Assembly (NCBI GenBank): GCA_002687335.1
Contig: NYZY01000073.1
Coordinates: forward strand, 1 to 6,468
Length of the DNA: 6,468 nucleotides
Direction of reading: 5' to 3'
DNA from: Chloroflexota bacterium
GTDB lineage: Bacteria > Chloroflexota > Dehalococcoidia > UBA1151 > UBA1328
The notes beneath the pieces are model-generated. The model was not told where the DNA came from and did not search any database. It saw only the letters and a list, made by a program, of their open reading frames with translations. Both the position numbers and the translations under genes were made by a program. Positions 1 through 5,793 of the stretch are shown here, one piece after another. The stretch's first letter is position 1. The number at the start of each line of letters is the position of its first letter.

Positions 1-1
1 C

Positions 2-493
2 TATTTTCAATTGACAGATAAAAGCAGCGTCAACCTATCCGATGCAGCAGCGGCTACGGTAATACCTATCATGGCAGTTACCTCATTCACCTTTCAAATG
101 ATAGGAGGATTCACCGGGGACAGAATAAATAAGCGCATCCTGCTCCCACCTCTGCTAATAACTCAAGCTGCTTCTTTAGTTGTACTAGCACATGCAACAA
201 ATTATTTCGGAGCATTGATATTCGCCGTTTTGTGGGGGCTTGGCTTCGGCGCAAGGACCCCGATGCTCCATGCACTTCGAGGCGAATTCTTTGGACGAAA
301 ACATTTCGGTGTGATTCTGGGAATGTCAGCCTTCCCGATGGCGGTAGGAATGATGGTCACACCAGTAATCGTCGGGTGGGTTTTCGATCGTACCGGAACA
401 TACGAAACTTCTCTTTATGCACTAGCCTTAGCTTGCATCATCGGTACAATAACAATTCTGCTGGCCACAAAACCTGCTAACCCCAAGCACTGA
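2..493 (+). CDS. MFS transporter, C-terminal part (5' end outside window)
   Basis: This is the C-terminal half of a major facilitator superfamily permease in the inner membrane. The reading frame is open from the left edge (codon 1 at base 2), so the TTG at base 11 is not taken as the start. The 163 visible residues show about five hydrophobic helices (roughly 15-36, 47-64, 68-86, 102-127 and 136-155), which would be TM8 to TM12. Between the first two lies GGFTGDRINKR (35-45), the second copy of the MFS loop motif G-x-x-x-D-R-x-x-[KR]-[KR]. FDRTGTYETSLYA (128-140) resembles the D-x-T-G-x-Y loop after TM11 common in monocarboxylate-type MFS proteins. The protein ends with a short polar tail (KPANPKH). 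The substrate cannot be told from this half; an organic anion is a reasonable guess. The next gene is 164 bases downstream on the same strand. Confidence 0.85.
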   Translation, partial: YFQLTDKSSVNLSDAAAATVIPIMAVTSFTFQMIGGFTGDRINKRILLPPLLITQAASLVVLAHATNYFGALIFAVLWGLGFGARTPMLHALRGEFFGRKHFGVILGMSAFPMAVGMMVTPVIVGWVFDRTGTYETSLYALALACIIGTITILLATKPANPKH

Positions 494-646
494 TAACAAA
501 TCATCATTAACGGCACTATTTAGCTCAATAACTGACACTCGACAGGAATCTTCAAGTTCACCTAACTTCCAATTCGGGTCAGCGCGCGTAGAATTAACAC
601 GTTTTAGTAATTTCCATTTTGGATTCAGGCAGCTCTACTTATCCAT

Positions 647-652
647 AAAGAG
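647..652 (+). promoter_or_regulatory. Ribosome binding site of the formate-tetrahydrofolate ligase gene
   Basis: AAAGAG lies 5 bases before the ATG at 658 and supports that start. The preceding gap (494-657) holds no gene. It has a TAGAAT at 589-594 that could be a -10 box, but no acceptable -35 box stands 16-18 bases upstream. I saw no hairpin followed by a T run that would end the permease transcript. Confidence 0.45.
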
Positions 653-657
653 TTTCA

Positions 658-2292
658 ATGCGAAAAATTGATGACATCGCAATCGACATGGGTCTCGATC
701 CTGGCAAACTCGAACCTTATGGATACGATAAGGCGAAAGTTCCGCTTGATGCATTCCCGAGCGTAGATGATAAGGCAAAATTAATTGTAATCACTGCAAT
801 CACACCAACCCCTGCAGGTGAAGGGAAATCTACCACCGCAGTTGGCCTGGTGCAGGGTCTTGCTAAGATCGGCAAAAAACCGGTTTTGACAATCCGGCAG
901 CCATCTCTCGGTCCAGTATTTGGGCACAAAGGCGGAGGGACCGGTGGAGGGAAATCAACAGTTGAGCCAGCTGTGGATGTCAACCTCCACTTTACAGGGG
1001 ACTTCCATGCCATCGAATCAGCGCACAATCTACTCGCTGCGATGGTTGACAATACCGTTTTTAGAAACTCCATAGAAGGATTCGATGCATCCGGGGTTAC
1101 ATGGAGACGCGTCACCGATGCAGAAGATCGAGGATTGCGCACAATCATGACTGGTGGAGGCGGAAGGCTCAACGGTCCCGTACGTGAAACCGGATTCGAT
1201 ATCAATGCTGCGTCGGAAATAATGGCAATTTGCTCTCTCGCAGAATCATACAGCGATCTCAGAGATCGCATTGGAGATATCGTCGTAGGCTGGAAAAGAG
1301 ATCGTAAGACACCAGTCACGGCCCGCGAAATCAATGCCGTCGGATCAATCATGGCTCTATTGCGAGATGCAATCAAACCAAACCTTGTACAAACCTCCGA
1401 GGGACAGCCAGCTATTGTTCACATGGGACCTTTCGGCAACATAGCCCACGGATGCTCATCCATTCTTGCGGATAAACTCGCTATCAATTGCGGTGATTAC
1501 GTAGTGACAGAAGCAGGTTTTGGTGCAGATCTTGGGTTTGAAAAATTCATGGATATCAAGGTACGCCAGGGAGGTCCAGAACCTTCATTGGCAGTCATTG
1601 TTACAACAATACGTGGGCTCAAATGGCATGGAGGCGTAACAATCAATGACATGGACTCACCCAATCCTGAAGCGGTACGCAAAGGATCAGAAAATCTAAA
1701 GAACGCTTTACGCATTGTGAATATGTACGGCTTGCAGGCGGTGGTCGCAATCAACAGGTTTCCTACTGATTCCAAAGATGAAATAACCATCGTGAAAGAA
1801 GTAGCGAAAAGTGCTGGGGCTTTCAGCGTTCAAGAAGCTGACGGATTCATGTCAGGTGGTGATGGAATGACCGAACTCGCTACTGCAGTTGTAGAAGCTG
1901 CCAATCAATCCTCCGAAGTTAAACTACTGTACGAAGACAAAGATTCATTTTTCGATAAAGTGGAATACTTGGCCAAATCTCTTTACCTGTCGAGAGATGT
2001 AACCTGGGGGCCAATGACCAAAACTACAGCACGGCGATTCGCCGACAACGGTTGGAACTTCCCTGTGTGCATGGCAAAGACTCACCTTTCCATATCTGCC
2101 GACCCAAAGTTGAAAGGAGCTCCGACCGGCCATACACTACCGATAAGGGAACTACGTATTCTTGCTGGAGCTCGTCAAATCGTAGCTCTAGCTGGGGATA
2201 TCATCACCTTGCCGGGGCTTCCATCTCAACCCAATGCCTGGAATATTGATCTTGATGACGACAACGAAATAACTGGAATACTAAGCACCTAA
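658..2292 (+). CDS. fhs: Formate-tetrahydrofolate ligase (divergent)
   Basis: The enzyme makes 10-formyltetrahydrofolate from formate, ATP and tetrahydrofolate in the cytoplasm, the entry of formate into one-carbon metabolism. At 544 residues it is slightly shorter than the usual bacterial length of about 555-560. The ATP-binding P-loop TPAGEGKST is at 51-59. IRQPSLGPVFG (79-89) and NLHFTGDFHAI (109-119) match the active-site region. KPNLVQTSEGQPAIVHMGPF (240-259), NIAHG (261-265), VTEAGFGADLGFEKF (283-297), AINRFPTD (364-371) and the C-terminal ALAGDIITLPGLP (510-522) are all classic. Both family signatures deviate. The glycine-rich one reads GHKGGGTGGGK (89-99) instead of G-[LIVM]-K-G-G-A-A-G-G-G-Y. 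The second reads VTTIRGLKWHGG (315-326) instead of V-A-T-[IV]-R-A-L-K-x-[HN]-G-G. P-loop lysine 57 and arginine 80 are kept, so activity is likely. A zinc-ribbon gene follows 44 bases downstream and may be co-transcribed. No other folate gene is in the window. Confidence 0.95.
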   Translation: MRKIDDIAIDMGLDPGKLEPYGYDKAKVPLDAFPSVDDKAKLIVITAITPTPAGEGKSTTAVGLVQGLAKIGKKPVLTIRQPSLGPVFGHKGGGTGGGKSTVEPAVDVNLHFTGDFHAIESAHNLLAAMVDNTVFRNSIEGFDASGVTWRRVTDAEDRGLRTIMTGGGGRLNGPVRETGFDINAASEIMAICSLAESYSDLRDRIGDIVVGWKRDRKTPVTAREINAVGSIMALLRDAIKPNLVQTSEGQPAIVHMGPFGNIAHGCSSILADKLAINCGDYVVTEAGFGADLGFEKFMDIKVRQGGPEPSLAVIVTTIRGLKWHGGVTINDMDSPNPEAVRKGSENLKNALRIVNMYGLQAVVAINRFPTDSKDEITIVKEVAKSAGAFSVQEADGFMSGGDGMTELATAVVEAANQSSEVKLLYEDKDSFFDKVEYLAKSLYLSRDVTWGPMTKTTARRFADNGWNFPVCMAKTHLSISADPKLKGAPTGHTLPIRELRILAGARQIVALAGDIITLPGLPSQPNAWNIDLDDDNEITGILST

Positions 2293-2336
2293 GTAATTCT
2301 TCCCTAGCCAAACACTTCTGATAATCGAGTAACAAC

Positions 2337-2675
2337 ATGACATCTGAATCCCAGCCGACCTTTAGCTGTAAAGTGTGCGCAAATGTCTTAGAACCACGTT
2401 TCTTACCATCGGCACCCCCAAGTTGTCCAAGTTGCGGAGCAGACACGCAACCCAATCAGGCTGCCATCGACGCTCAATTGACCGTGTTTTGCCCGTCCTG
2501 CCATGCCAAAAACAGCGTATATGAACACGATAACTGCTCCAGTTGCGGAGCAGCGTGGGGTAATTGGTCTGGCAGTGAAGCTGTCGAGCAGTCACCCGAA
2601 TCAGCTATAGAAAACGATCGCGTTCTATACAAATCCTCGCGCGGGCCCGAAGGTGGAACTACCCCACGTTGGTGA
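2337..2675 (+). CDS. Small double zinc-ribbon protein, function unknown
   Basis: This 112-residue protein has eight cysteines in four CxxC knuckles: C11/C14 with C30/C33, and C52/C55 with C67/C70. The pattern predicts two consecutive zinc ribbons that each bind one Zn(II). The second and fourth knuckles read CPSCGA and CSSCGA, typical of rubredoxin-like zinc ribbons. After residue 71 the chain is polar and low in hydrophobic residues (EAVEQSPESAIEND), ending in a basic, probably disordered tail with a terminal Trp (GGTTPRW). There is no signal peptide or membrane helix, so it is probably cytoplasmic. The ATG at 2337 has no clear Shine-Dalgarno sequence, but the regular cysteine spacing and the lack of overlap with neighbours support a real gene. 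It lies 44 bases after the formate-tetrahydrofolate ligase gene on the same strand. Such ribbons bind nucleic acid or protein partners; I cannot name this one's role. Confidence 0.75.
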   Translation: MTSESQPTFSCKVCANVLEPRFLPSAPPSCPSCGADTQPNQAAIDAQLTVFCPSCHAKNSVYEHDNCSSCGAAWGNWSGSEAVEQSPESAIENDRVLYKSSRGPEGGTTPRW

Positions 2676-2726
2676 GTTCAAACCTCCTGAGGCACTTCAC
2701 CCTTTTCTCCACGACCAGCCTAAAAT

Positions 2727-3728
2727 TCATTGATGCGATGATTTGTAATGCGCTGCAAGAAGGTCTTCACCAAAATCATGAGTGAAATCACGCAGTACCG
2801 AATGAATGTGGTTGGCACCATTTTGTGTATTGTCATACTCAATTAGGAATCGGGGATGTCGAATGGCGTAATAATGACCCTGCCCAACCTCTGGCGGACC
2901 CGCCCACGCGAAGGTTGTGTTTTCAAACCCTGAAGCTTCAAGCTCTTTCCAATAATTTAATGCAAGATCGTCAGCAGAGCGAGTAACGTAATGCCTTACA
3001 ATCTGCACAAGCTGAGTACGTTGTGAATCACTCAAAAAATCAAATGCAATCCCGGATGGGACGATATTCGGATCTACAGATCTGATATTGGTACTCAATA
3101 TATCTGCTGGAGCAACGGGATCGACAACCGCCAACTTAGCCTGATCTCCATCAAGAGACATCAGTAAGGATCGGGCCCAATCTTCCTCCTCTGGCAAGGT
3201 GCGTTCTCCTTTACGTTCACCATGCTGAATGACGGCGGGGGTTGCACCGAAGAAAAGTGGAAGTATGGATACCTCTTCACCGTTTACGATATTTGCAGAA
3301 AGAGCTATATGGTGCCCTCCAACTCTAAATCCCCAGGGCTCTTCAACACTACCTGGAACACCAAAAACACTGAACCAATAACGTTCAGGAGAACGTTCCC
3401 ACTGCGAAATGTTCTTACTAATGCCCTCCCATTCCCCAAGAATTGTCTCTAGCTCAATAATTCGATGCGCCGTAGCTGAACCTCGCTCGCTATAACCTGT
3501 TTCCATCAATACAAAAGCCGCATCGCGTTGTTCATTGGACATGTCGCTTACGAGCAACCCATTACGATCAATAGGCGTGTAAGCCCACTCGTAACGCTCA
3601 ATCCCAGCAAATTCAAACGATGCTGTTCGGCGTTGCTCATCATCCAACGAATCAAGGAAAGCCTTCGCAGCTATGGTCATTCGTTTTACTGCATCAGAGG
3701 CTGAAGATGAAATCGCTCTCGTGGGCAT
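2727..3728 (-). CDS. DUF3500 family protein
   Basis: This 333-residue protein belongs to the DUF3500 family (PF12006), recognised from its conserved blocks; the function is not established. The blocks are YWFSVFG (117-123), PWGFRVGGHHIALS (131-144), PLFFGATPA (157-165) and a C-terminal GHYYAIRHPRFLIEYDNTQ (284-302) followed by NHIHSVLRDF (306-315). The paired histidines (H139, H140), D299 and the N306-H307-x-H309 group could form a metal or catalytic site, which is inference. There is no obvious signal peptide or membrane segment in the first 40 residues. An upstream in-frame GTG at 3731 is possible, but GAGGAG at 3739-3734 lies only 2 bases from it and 5 bases from the ATG at 3728, so ATG is preferred. 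The gene sits 117 bases downstream of the amidohydrolase gene on the same strand and could be co-transcribed with it or use the candidate promoter at 3796-3769. It ends 51 bases from the convergent zinc-ribbon gene, with no clear terminator between. Confidence 0.9.
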   Translation of the reverse strand: MPTRAISSSASDAVKRMTIAAKAFLDSLDDEQRRTASFEFAGIERYEWAYTPIDRNGLLVSDMSNEQRDAAFVLMETGYSERGSATAHRIIELETILGEWEGISKNISQWERSPERYWFSVFGVPGSVEEPWGFRVGGHHIALSANIVNGEEVSILPLFFGATPAVIQHGERKGERTLPEEEDWARSLLMSLDGDQAKLAVVDPVAPADILSTNIRSVDPNIVPSGIAFDFLSDSQRTQLVQIVRHYVTRSADDLALNYWKELEASGFENTTFAWAGPPEVGQGHYYAIRHPRFLIEYDNTQNGANHIHSVLRDFTHDFGEDLLAAHYKSSHQ

Positions 3729-3733
3729 CACTA

Positions 3734-3739
3734 CTCCTC
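3734..3739 (-). promoter_or_regulatory. Ribosome binding site that decides the DUF3500 start
   Basis: On the minus strand GAGGAG is followed by TAGTG and then ATG. The spacing is 5 bases to the ATG at 3728 but only 2 bases to the adjacent GTG at 3731. This favours initiation at ATG and removes one residue from the longest reading. Confidence 0.6.
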
Positions 3740-3768
3740 GCTTTTATAAATTCTGCAAGAACACGCTC

Positions 3769-3796
3769 AAGATATGAATTTGAGATATTTTGTCAT
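3769..3796 (-). promoter_or_regulatory. Candidate promoter for the DUF3500 gene
   Basis: On the minus strand ATGACA (3796-3791, five of six matches to TTGACA) and TATCTT (3774-3769, four of six to TATAAT) are 16 bases apart. Transcription would start about 30-40 bases before the ATG and leave the ribosome binding site intact. A short inverted repeat, CTCAA (3766-3770) and TTGAG (3780-3784) on the plus strand, overlaps the -10 box and could be an operator. The call is by eye only. Confidence 0.3.
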
Positions 3797-3845
3797 TGCC
3801 ATCTTAATTCAAAGAGACAACTAAATGAACTACATCTTAAAAAAA

Positions 3846-4682
3846 TTAACCACCCCAAACACCAAACAATTTCTCACAGGTTCCGCCTAATATTTGATCG
3901 CTTAAACCTGGTCCGATAGCAGGCTCAATACGATCAGCGATTTCCCATCCTTTGTCATAACCCGCCTGTTCAACGATGAAAGGGAAGTCTGTCCCCCACA
4001 TTAATCGTTCAGCTGAATATGCATCGATCAATTGATGAACCCATGCGAACATGTCAGCGTAGGGAAAATCTTGATTTGAAGCACGCGGAAACTCCGAGAG
4101 TTTCACGTTCAGATTCGGATGGCGAGCCATCGAAATCAGACGCTGAAATTCAGGTACTGGAGAATTGTCTTTAGAAGGCACACAGTGTCCAAAATGATCG
4201 ACTATAGCTGGTGTATCGGGAAACTCATCTGTAAGCGCCTCAATCTCATCGTAGTTTTGAGGGCTGACCAAAAAACCCACCGGTATACCAAGTTCGCCTG
4301 CACGCGCGTAAAGAGCTCTTCCAACATCACCATCCATAGTTTCACCCTCTCTCCAAAGAGCTGGGTTAAAACGAACACCTCTATAGCCTTGATCGACTAA
4401 TTCAACTAACATTTCGACTGGATCATCTGCTTGAGGATCCACCAGACACATCCCAATAAATCTGTCCGGCCATTTCGCGATAGTGTGATTGACGTAGCTG
4501 TGATCGAAACCATGGACTATCGGCTGTACGATAAGCGATCCTGCTACGTCAGCTGCGTCCATCAACTCGAGCAAAAACTCAGCGTCACCCCGCGCTCTAA
4601 GAGGTTGTTCCTGTCCTTGTTTATACGGATATCTGTCCGGGTCATGAGCCCAAACGTGGAGATGCGAATCAATTTTTTTCAT
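3846..4682 (-). CDS. TIM-barrel amidohydrolase (amidohydrolase 2 / COG3618 lactonase-like)
   Basis: This 278-residue protein is a predicted metal-dependent hydrolase of the amidohydrolase 2 family (PF04909). It most resembles the COG3618 group, which includes lactonases of sugar acids and of 2-pyrone-4,6-dicarboxylate. The N-terminal strand reads IDSHLHVW (4-11) with the HxH pair H7 and H9, followed by the PDRYPY (15-20) stretch typical of this group. GVRFNP (102-107), VDHFGH (161-166, probable ligand H163), VKLSEF (193-198) and MWGTDFPF (228-235, catalytic Asp D232) mark later barrel strands. GGTCEKLFG (266-274) matches the C-terminal G-x-N-x-x-R-L-F turn, with Thr-Cys in place of the usual Asn-Ala. 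Size is normal and no signal peptide is seen, so the protein is cytoplasmic. The ATG at 4682 begins just before the first strand; the only purine-rich stretch upstream (AGGAT) is 12 bases away, too far for a good ribosome binding site. Divergent from the isomerase pair, it probably hydrolyses a lactone or similar ring; the substrate is unknown. Confidence 0.88.
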   Translation of the reverse strand: MKKIDSHLHVWAHDPDRYPYKQGQEQPLRARGDAEFLLELMDAADVAGSLIVQPIVHGFDHSYVNHTIAKWPDRFIGMCLVDPQADDPVEMLVELVDQGYRGVRFNPALWREGETMDGDVGRALYARAGELGIPVGFLVSPQNYDEIEALTDEFPDTPAIVDHFGHCVPSKDNSPVPEFQRLISMARHPNLNVKLSEFPRASNQDFPYADMFAWVHQLIDAYSAERLMWGTDFPFIVEQAGYDKGWEIADRIEPAIGPGLSDQILGGTCEKLFGVWGG

Positions 4683-4693
4683 GTCAGTAGATT

Positions 4694-4713
4694 AATCCTG
4701 TAAAAGAATCCTG
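4694..4713. repeat. Short direct repeat AATCCTG, 13-base period
   Basis: AATCCTG occurs at 4694-4700 and again at 4707-4713, each followed by an A-rich stretch. It lies 12-31 bases upstream of the amidohydrolase start codon, overlapping the palindrome GATTAATC. It could be a binding site for a regulator in the leader, or chance. Confidence 0.35.
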
Positions 4714-4803
4714 AAAACTGATACCAAATTTTATAAGTACGGTTTTATTGAGTTAGATTGTGAAGCTTACGACATCTGGACTAAATCAGAAAGCCAAGAT
4801 AAA

Positions 4804-4812
4804 TGCTATAAA
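4804..4812 (+). promoter_or_regulatory. Candidate extended -10 promoter for the isomerase pair
   Basis: TGC followed by TATAAA is an extended -10 element (TGnTATAAT with one mismatch). There is no clear -35 box, as is common for extended -10 promoters. It would give a leader of about 115 bases before the ATG at 4936. Confidence 0.25.
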
Positions 4813-4851
4813 TTCATTCACAACTAAGCGTAGTAACGGGCTACTTCACTA

Positions 4852-4879
4852 TTGATTGACTTACGAGTGGTGATACATT
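4852..4879 (+). promoter_or_regulatory. Candidate promoter for the isomerase pair
   Basis: TTGATT (4852-4857) and TACATT (4874-4879) are separated by 16 bases, each with four of six consensus matches. The start of transcription would lie near 4886, leaving a leader of about 50 bases. It competes with the extended -10 element upstream; the two cannot be ranked from sequence alone. Confidence 0.3.
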
Positions 4880-4935
4880 CCCAGCCAACCAATTAACTCA
4901 AACCTAATTCGCACTTTCACCTAGAAACAAAACCA

Positions 4936-5775
4936 ATGATCAAGCTTAGCCTCCAATCCCTTTGCTACCGCGACACATTCAATGCCGGAAAAATATCGAT
5001 GATTGGAATCATCGATAAGGCCGCTGAATACCAGATGGACGGTGTCGATCTCCACTTCACCCATTTCGAATCAACTAATGATTCCTATCTCGAAGAAGTA
5101 AAACGTGCCTGCTTAGAGCGGGGTCTACACATGTGCTATATCGGCGTTTCCAACAATTTTGGAAAAACCGGGCAGGAACTGCGCGATGAAATCGAGCTTA
5201 TGAAGAAATGGATAGATGTCGCCTCAAAAATGGGTATCCCCATGATCAGAGCCTTCGGGTCATGGATTCCAGAGGGTGAATCTGAAGAGTCTGCATGGCC
5301 CAGGTTAGTTGCATCAACAAAAGAAGTGGCGGATTACGGAAAATCAAAAGGCGTCTATGTCGGTCTTCATAACCACAATCACGGATGCATCCCAGCAACC
5401 GGCGAACAAGTGATCAGACTTCTTGACGATGTCGATAATCCCTATTACACCCATATTCTGGACACTGGCCAGTACCGCGGTTCTCCAGGGGCATCATTCG
5501 GAGAAAGAGGGAAAGAAGATCCCCAATGGAATTTCTACGGCTCAATTGAAACATCAGCACCTCGTGCGGTACATGTCAGAGCGAAAATTTACCGAATCGC
5601 CAGCGGCGTAGAAAAATGGCTCGATTATGATCGCATTATGCCAATAATTAAAAACGTCGGATTCAACGGTTGGGTGTCGGTCGTGTTCGAAGGACAAGAC
5701 GAACTGGACGAACCTGCTGCCGTCCCATTGGCCAATGCGTATCTGCGGTCATTATTAACTAAGTACGAGATGTGA
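4936..5775 (+). CDS. Sugar phosphate isomerase/epimerase-like TIM barrel, first of a tandem pair
   Basis: This 279-residue cytoplasmic protein is a xylose-isomerase-like TIM barrel (PF01261), a family of metal-dependent isomerases, epimerases and dehydratases acting on sugars and polyols. An early strand shows GVDLHF (36-41). The core motif LHNHNHG (144-150) is followed by TGEQV (155-159), LDTGQ (175-179, probable ligand D176), GSPGAS (182-187), VHVRAK (212-217, probable ligand H213) and VVFEGQ (249-254, probable ligand E252). The strand that in many relatives reads ENH here reads HNH, as in the inosose-dehydratase-like subgroup. The length is normal for the family. The ATG at 4936 fits the start of the first strand, but no Shine-Dalgarno sequence precedes it. 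The next gene starts 18 bases after the stop and encodes a paralogue, so the two are almost certainly one operon. The exact substrate is unknown. Confidence 0.88.
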   Translation: MIKLSLQSLCYRDTFNAGKISMIGIIDKAAEYQMDGVDLHFTHFESTNDSYLEEVKRACLERGLHMCYIGVSNNFGKTGQELRDEIELMKKWIDVASKMGIPMIRAFGSWIPEGESEESAWPRLVASTKEVADYGKSKGVYVGLHNHNHGCIPATGEQVIRLLDDVDNPYYTHILDTGQYRGSPGASFGERGKEDPQWNFYGSIETSAPRAVHVRAKIYRIASGVEKWLDYDRIMPIIKNVGFNGWVSVVFEGQDELDEPAAVPLANAYLRSLLTKYEM

Positions 5776-5781
5776 CCCTCC

Positions 5782-5787
5782 AAAGGA
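5782..5787 (+). promoter_or_regulatory. Ribosome binding site that decides a TTG start
   Basis: AAAGGA stands 6 bases before the TTG at 5794, the best placed ribosome binding site in the window. No in-frame ATG occurs before codon 28. The paralogue's first residues align with those starting at this TTG, so the rare start codon is well supported. Confidence 0.65.
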
Positions 5788-5793
5788 TAAACC

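Larger units (their letters stand above)
4683..4935. other. Divergent intergenic region between amidohydrolase and isomerase genes
   Basis: These 253 bases hold no convincing gene and should carry promoters for both sides. Plus-strand candidates are listed separately. On the minus strand TATAAA (4735-4730) is a possible -10 box for the amidohydrolase gene, about 48 bases before its ATG, but no good -35 box stands upstream. The region also has a short direct repeat next to the amidohydrolase start and an 8-base palindrome GATTAATC (4690-4697). No transcription-factor gene lies beside it in the window. Confidence 0.5.

Noticed and set aside
717..1376. 219-codon open frame on the minus strand inside the formate-tetrahydrofolate ligase gene
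   Set aside because: It lies wholly opposite a clearly conserved enzyme. Its translation shows no recognisable domain, so it is a codon-bias shadow.
2684..2693. Palindrome CCTCCTGAGG between the convergent zinc-ribbon and DUF3500 genes as a terminator
   Set aside because: A 4-base stem with a 2-base loop is too small, and no T run follows on either strand.
3730..3770. TTGAGC, 16 bases, TATAAA on the minus strand as a DUF3500 promoter
   Set aside because: The hexamers fit well, but transcription would begin inside GAGGAG and destroy the ribosome binding site. The pair further upstream is preferred.
3838..3845. A-rich run after the amidohydrolase stop as an intrinsic terminator (T run on the minus strand)
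   Set aside because: No GC-rich hairpin precedes the T run on the minus strand, so it is only an A/T-rich stretch.
3620..3919. 99-codon plus-strand open frame spanning the start of the DUF3500 gene and the end of the amidohydrolase gene
   Set aside because: It overlaps two well supported minus-strand genes. Its translation is low-complexity and basic, with no family motif.
4119..4703. Two plus-strand open frames (93 and 90 codons) within the amidohydrolase gene
   Set aside because: Both are antisense to conserved catalytic motifs and have no domain of their own.
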